This document shows, piece after piece, positions 60,771 to 64,000 of a stretch of 64,000 nt of DNA. Under the pieces are notes generated by a model. That model made no database searches and was not told where the DNA came from. It saw only the letters and a list, made by a program, of their open reading frames with translations. Location: positions 248,001-312,000 of the forward strand of contig NZ_FNPT01000001.1 in the NCBI RefSeq assembly GCF_900107375.1. Reading direction: 5' to 3'. Position 1 is the stretch's first letter. Each line of letters starts with the position of its first letter. This DNA is from Lysobacter sp. yr284 (GTDB taxonomy: Bacteria; Pseudomonadota; Gammaproteobacteria; Xanthomonadales; Xanthomonadaceae). The position numbers were made by a program, and so were the translations under genes.

Positions 60771-61326
60771 GCAGCGCCGTGACGAAGACGCGCCGAAACG
60801 CTGCGGATGCGGCCGTTTTGGCGAAGCGTCGCACCAAGTCGGTCGCGACGAATCGATTGGCGCACAACCGCCGAATTCATCCGCCGGGTTTGAATCTGCG
60901 GCGTCGCGGTTGTGGCCCGAAAGTATCGCTCGGTGCGGATCGCTCTTCGGCCATCGAACATCGGCCGGATTCGAGCGCAAGCCGACTCATCCGAAACTGG
61001 ACTGGCGATCGCGCCTGGTTGCGTGGCCGGCCGATACGACGCGAACATCGCGGACGAGTAAATCCAAAGTTTGCAGACGCCCACGGACAGGGTCGCACGT
61101 GCACTACTGCCCGCTCCATGCGCCAAGGCAGGCAATGACGAGGGCAACGTCGGCGGACGCCATCGGGCATATGCGGATGCCAGCGGCGACCCGAAGGCAG
61201 CTACGGCAGAGGGCTTGGAGGATGCGGCGCCGGCGCGGCGCCGAGATCGCGACGATGGAGCGCGTCGCGCAGCGGGGGCTGAAAATTACGCCGGATCCGC
61301 TGAAACCGCTGAGCCACGAGGGGCTT
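60771..61326. other. Intergenic region before the tRNA gene, no supported gene
   Basis: These 556 bases contain several open frames, all Arg/Ala/Pro-rich and lacking ribosome sites. GC is slightly below that of the neighbours. No repeat, attachment site or RNA gene was recognised besides the adjacent tRNA. Confidence 0.4.
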
Positions 61327-61413
61327 TGGTGCCGGAGGTGGGACTCGAACCCACACGCTTTTAAGGGCGGCGGATTTTGAGTCCGCTGCGTCTACCGATT
61401 CCGCCACTCCGGC
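61327..61413 (-). tRNA. tRNA-Leu (anticodon CAA)
   Basis: On the minus strand the gene starts GCCGGAG and ends CTCCGGC-A-CCA, with CCA encoded. The D arm has GGTAGACGC, the anticodon loop is CTCAAAA (anticodon CAA, reads UUG), a long variable arm follows as expected for leucine, and the T arm contains GTTCGAGTC. Length is 87 bases including CCA. Confidence 0.97.
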
Positions 61414-61465
61414 AGCGGGTCGCGCATCATAGCAAGGCCGGGGGCCGGCGTCTGCCCCGGCCCGC

Positions 61466-61630
61466 TCAGCTGGGGCGGCGCGGTTCGAGCGGCTCGGCCG
61501 CGGCCGCGGCCTCGTCCTGGGGGTCGCGCTGCGGCGGCGCCTCGCCGTCGCCGCAGTCGCCCACCGTCGCGGCCGCGGCTGCGCCCGGCCACAGCGCGAC
61601 GGTGCAACGGATGGCGGCGGCGGTGAGCAT
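61466..61630 (-). CDS. Small hypothetical protein
   Basis: This protein has 54 residues from ATG 61630, with GGAG eight bases upstream (MLTAAAIRCTVALWPGAAAA). The rest is Ala/Pro/Glu-rich. It lies two bases after the neighbouring membrane-protein gene and may be coupled to it. High GC makes chance frames common, so support is modest. Confidence 0.4.
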   Translation of the reverse strand: MLTAAAIRCTVALWPGAAAAATVGDCGDGEAPPQRDPQDEAAAAAEPLEPRRPS

Positions 61631-61632
61631 GG

Positions 61633-61962
61633 TCAGGTCTCCGGTTGGGGGCGTCGGCATCCCAGGCAGTGGCGTCGGCGGCCGTGGCGGCTGTGCTGCG
61701 GCCGCGACAACAGGCCGCCGCAGGGACATTGCGGCTCCCTGCCGCGCTCCCAGCGCCACAGGCGCCAGAACGAATGGACGAGCATCGCCGCGGCGGTGCC
61801 GAGGCCGCCGAACTGCAGGCACTGCGCCAGCCGCGCGTAAGAACCCGCCGTCGAGGCGGCCTGGGCGGCGTCCGCCAGCAGGCCTCCGGCGGCGAACGCA
61901 CCCGCCGCGACCACCGCGGCCGGCGCGAACAATTGCAACAACATCCTGGCGCCACGATTCAT
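61633..61962 (-). CDS. Hypothetical membrane protein with Cys-rich tail
   Basis: This protein has 109 residues from ATG 61962 after GGGGAGG. A hydrophobic N-terminus (MLLQLFAPAAVVAAGAFAAGG) and a second weak segment (LGTAAAMLVHSFWRLW) are followed by a basic tail with CPCG and HCLGC, which may bind zinc. Its function is unknown. The strong ribosome site supports the start. Confidence 0.6.
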   Translation of the reverse strand: MNRGARMLLQLFAPAAVVAAGAFAAGGLLADAAQAASTAGSYARLAQCLQFGGLGTAAAMLVHSFWRLWRWERGREPQCPCGGLLSRPQHSRHGRRRHCLGCRRPQPET

Positions 61963-62169
61963 CGATTGCCCTCCCCTTCGAGCCGGCCGAACTGCGAGCC
62001 GGATAGCAAAGCGGGGCGCGATCTCAATCGATGCGACGGTGGCCAGAATATGGCCAGCGCGCCGGCGCGGCATCTGCCATAGGTCCCGCCCGCACTGCGC
62101 CTGCGGTCGGTTGCCGCACGCGCGCGGCTGTGAGCAACTATGCGGCGATGGCGGGACTAGAATGCGGCC

Positions 62170-63000
62170 ATGTGCCTGATCGCCCTCGCCTGGCAACACC
62201 ATCCCCGCTATCGCCTGGCGTTGATCGCCAACCGCGATGAAGCCCACGCCCGCCCGACCTCGCCGGCCGGACCCGATCCCGACGATGCGCACGTCTTCGG
62301 CGGCCGCGATCTCTCCGCCGGCGGCAGTTGGCTGATGGTCTGCGCGCGCGGCCGCCTGGCCGCCGTCACCAACGTGCGCGACGGCCGCCAGCCCGAGACC
62401 GCGGCGCGCTCGCGCGGCGCGCTGGTGCGCGACTTCGCGCGCGGCGCGATGAGCGCGCAGCAGTACCTGGACGCATTGCGCGCGGACGCCGCGCAGTTCG
62501 GCCGCTTCAACCTGCTGCTGTGGGACGGCGAAGCGCTGCGCTTCGGCAGCAACCACCCGCCCGCCGGCGCCGGCGGCTATCAGACCTTCGCCGTCGCTCC
62601 CGGCGTGCACGCGATGACCAACGGCGCCTTCGACGCCGCCTGGCCCAAGAGCGGCCTGGCCACGCGCGCGTTGTCGGCATGGCTGGATTCGCCGGCCTCG
62701 CTGCAGGCGCCGCTGCGCCGCGACGGCGACGCGCCGTCGAGCGCCGATCCGGGCCTGGCGATGCTGTTGGCGGCGATGGCCGACACCACCCTCGCGCCCG
62801 ACGAGGCGCTGCCCGATACCGGCGTCGGCCTGGAACTCGAACGCCTGCTGTCGCCGCCGTTCGTGCTCGGCGAACGCTACGGCACGCGTTGCAGCACCAT
62901 CGTGCTGGTCGGCGCCGACGGCATCGACTTCATCGAGCGGCGCTACGGCCCGAACGGCGCCGACGCCGGCGAAAGCGCGGCGCGGCTGCCGCTGCGCTGA
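62170..63000 (+). CDS. NRDE family protein (TANGO2-like)
   Basis: This 276-residue protein starts MCLIALAW, with Cys2 and the family-defining NRDE at residues 21-24 in ANRDEAHAR. GGRDLSAGGSWLMVCARGRLAAVTNVR is divided here as GGRDLSAGGSWL and AAVTNVRDG; LLLWDGEALRFGSNH and RCSTIVLVGADG follow. The exposed N-terminal Cys resembles N-terminal nucleophile hydrolases. TANGO2 relatives are linked to heme or lipid handling, but the bacterial function is uncertain. Confidence 0.9.
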   Translation: MCLIALAWQHHPRYRLALIANRDEAHARPTSPAGPDPDDAHVFGGRDLSAGGSWLMVCARGRLAAVTNVRDGRQPETAARSRGALVRDFARGAMSAQQYLDALRADAAQFGRFNLLLWDGEALRFGSNHPPAGAGGYQTFAVAPGVHAMTNGAFDAAWPKSGLATRALSAWLDSPASLQAPLRRDGDAPSSADPGLAMLLAAMADTTLAPDEALPDTGVGLELERLLSPPFVLGERYGTRCSTIVLVGADGIDFIERRYGPNGADAGESAARLPLR

Positions 63001-63023
63001 GGCGCGCGAGCGCGCGCGGGAAA

Positions 63024-63052
63024 ACGCCGCGGGGATGCGATCCCCGCGGCGT
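63024..63052. terminator. Bidirectional terminator hairpin between convergent genes
   Basis: A perfect 13-bp stem (63024-63036 with 63040-63052) has a GCG loop. On the minus strand it is followed by TTTTCCC, so it ends the gene at 63073; it also lies 23 bases after the NRDE gene. Confidence 0.8.
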
Positions 63053-63072
63053 CGCAACCGCGCTCGATCAGA

Positions 63073-63609
63073 TCAGAAGAAGCACTTGCCGACGTACGGC
63101 GGGCTGAAGTCCGGCGAATAGCCGCGCACGACGAAGTAGCCGATGCCGCCCGGCTCGCGGTAGCTGGGCTCGCCCTTGCAGCCGATCAGGCCGTAGGTCG
63201 CGCGCCGCGACGGCGTGGTGTAGGCGCGATAGAGCTGGTTGTCCAGGTAGATGTCGCTGTCGGCCAGGGCCGGGCGGGTGCCGTTGAGGGTGTCGATCTG
63301 GTCGATCAGCCAGTCCTCGCGCGAGAACGCATCGAGGTGGTGGCCGCAGCGGGTGCGCACGTCCTGGGTCTGCTTGCAGCGGTAGTACTTGACGATCAGC
63401 GCCGGGCCGAAGCCGGTCGGACGCTGGTAGACCTTGCGGCCGTTGTAGAAGACCTGGGTGATCGCGCCGCTGGTGTTGTTGGCGTTCCACCAGTTCACCA
63501 CCGCCTGCTCGTCGGCGAACGGGCCGTTGGGGATGGTGAACTGGGCATGCGCGGGTTGCAGCGCGGCCAGCCCGAGCAGGCCGGCCAGCGCGATTGCGAC
63601 GATTTTCAT
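63073..63609 (-). CDS. Hypothetical secreted protein
   Basis: This protein has 178 residues from ATG 63609 after AAAGGAG. Its signal peptide is MKIVAIALAGLLGLAALQPA, cleaved near HAQ. The mature protein contains YYRCKQTQDVRTRCGHHLDA, IGCKGEPSY and a terminal GKCFF, so four Cys probably form two disulfides. Repeated aromatic residues and DSDIYLDNQL suggest a compact beta domain. The family is not recognised. Confidence 0.7.
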   Translation of the reverse strand: MKIVAIALAGLLGLAALQPAHAQFTIPNGPFADEQAVVNWWNANNTSGAITQVFYNGRKVYQRPTGFGPALIVKYYRCKQTQDVRTRCGHHLDAFSREDWLIDQIDTLNGTRPALADSDIYLDNQLYRAYTTPSRRATYGLIGCKGEPSYREPGGIGYFVVRGYSPDFSPPYVGKCFF

Positions 63610-63933
63610 GAAAGCTCCTTTTCGATGGAAGAGCGGCGGCTTCGGTGGAAGCGCGGCGATCGCGCATCGGCCGCTGCGCGAATCCGGGAGCGCGCGCACG
63701 CCGACGGCGCGGCGCATCCTGCGCTCGCGCGGTCGTCGTGTTGAAGGGGCGTCCCGAACGCGCTTATTAGAGCGCAGCGGCGTTGCGCCGACTGCGACGG
63801 CGTGCCGCGCGGCGTGCGCGAATGAATAGGCTGGAAGCGCCATTTTTCCGCGCCAGCGTGCGATTCGCGCGGCCGGCGGGGCAACACGCGCACGACGCCG
63901 CGCCAAGCGCGCGCCGAACCGACGCGCAAATGA

Positions 63934-63977
63934 GAAGGCCCAGGCCTCGAGGAGATTCCTCGGGTGTCCGGGCCTTC
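63934..63977. terminator. Long hairpin near the right edge
   Basis: The outer 8-bp arms (63934-63941 with 63970-63977, GAAGGCCC) enclose a second stem CGAGGA/TCCTCG. It could end a gene beyond the window. The interval 63610-64000 has no supported gene. Confidence 0.45.
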
Positions 63978-64000
63978 CGTTGTCGGAGCGGTTCCAACGG

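Noticed and set aside
60482-61147. Minus-strand frame with a hydrophobic stretch opposite the 57-residue gene
   Set aside because: The plus-strand gene has both ribosome site and terminator; the hydrophobic run is the complement of Gln/Gly codons.
61327-61413. tRNA-Leu as an integration site
   Set aside because: No integrase and no direct repeat of the tRNA 3' end was found on either side within the window.

Overview
The window looks like a chromosomal segment of a Lysobacter-like member of the Xanthomonadaceae (Gammaproteobacteria). The evidence is very high GC, a Xanthomonadales-type bacteria-killing type IV secretion system (X-T4SS) whose effectors carry the XVIPCD C-terminal secretion domain, and dispersed hairpin repeats of the kind common in this family. 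This assignment is inferred from gene content; there is no rRNA in the window.

Left part (1-18.1 kb): a TonB-dependent receptor cut by the window edge and its LacI-type regulator with palindromic operators; bolA-like and YciI genes; an isolated X-T4SS effector/immunity pair (M23-like toxin plus lipoprotein); scpA-scpB-rluB (chromosome segregation and 23S rRNA modification); a serine hydrolase; a divergent DUF1348/TetR pair with three matching operators; a flavoprotein; an omega-amidase. At 15.99-18.11 kb a 33-codon gene with a strong Shine-Dalgarno sequence encodes a peptide ending in an aromatic cluster (YIYWILF). It lies directly upstream of a cytochrome P450, with a perfect hairpin between them. 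This is the best candidate for an undescribed system, a P450-modified ribosomal peptide.

Centre (18.4-42.7 kb): a complete X-T4SS locus, all on the minus strand. Transcription order is virB7-8-9-10-11-1-2-3-4, two tandem virB5 copies and virB6, then three secreted DUF4189 proteins, then three immunity-lipoprotein/effector pairs (lysozyme-like, GH73-like and M23), a toxin-less XVIPCD protein, a 96-residue protein and virD4. No relaxase is visible, so the system most likely kills competitors rather than moving DNA. One 578-base spacer in this array contains a dense set of GGA motifs including four identical ACAAGGACG copies, resembling CsrA/RsmA sites.

Right part (43-64 kb): a class I aminotransferase; a DUF3293 gene; a full cytochrome c maturation operon (ccmABCDEF-dsbE-ccmHI); a metX-family acyltransferase overlapping a cysteine dioxygenase-like gene; a run of small membrane, secreted and hypothetical genes; a collagen-like 57-residue protein with its own terminator; tRNA-Leu(CAA); an NRDE-family protein; and a secreted hypothetical protein. 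Intact housekeeping genes flank the T4SS locus, and no integrase, transposase or CRISPR array was seen.
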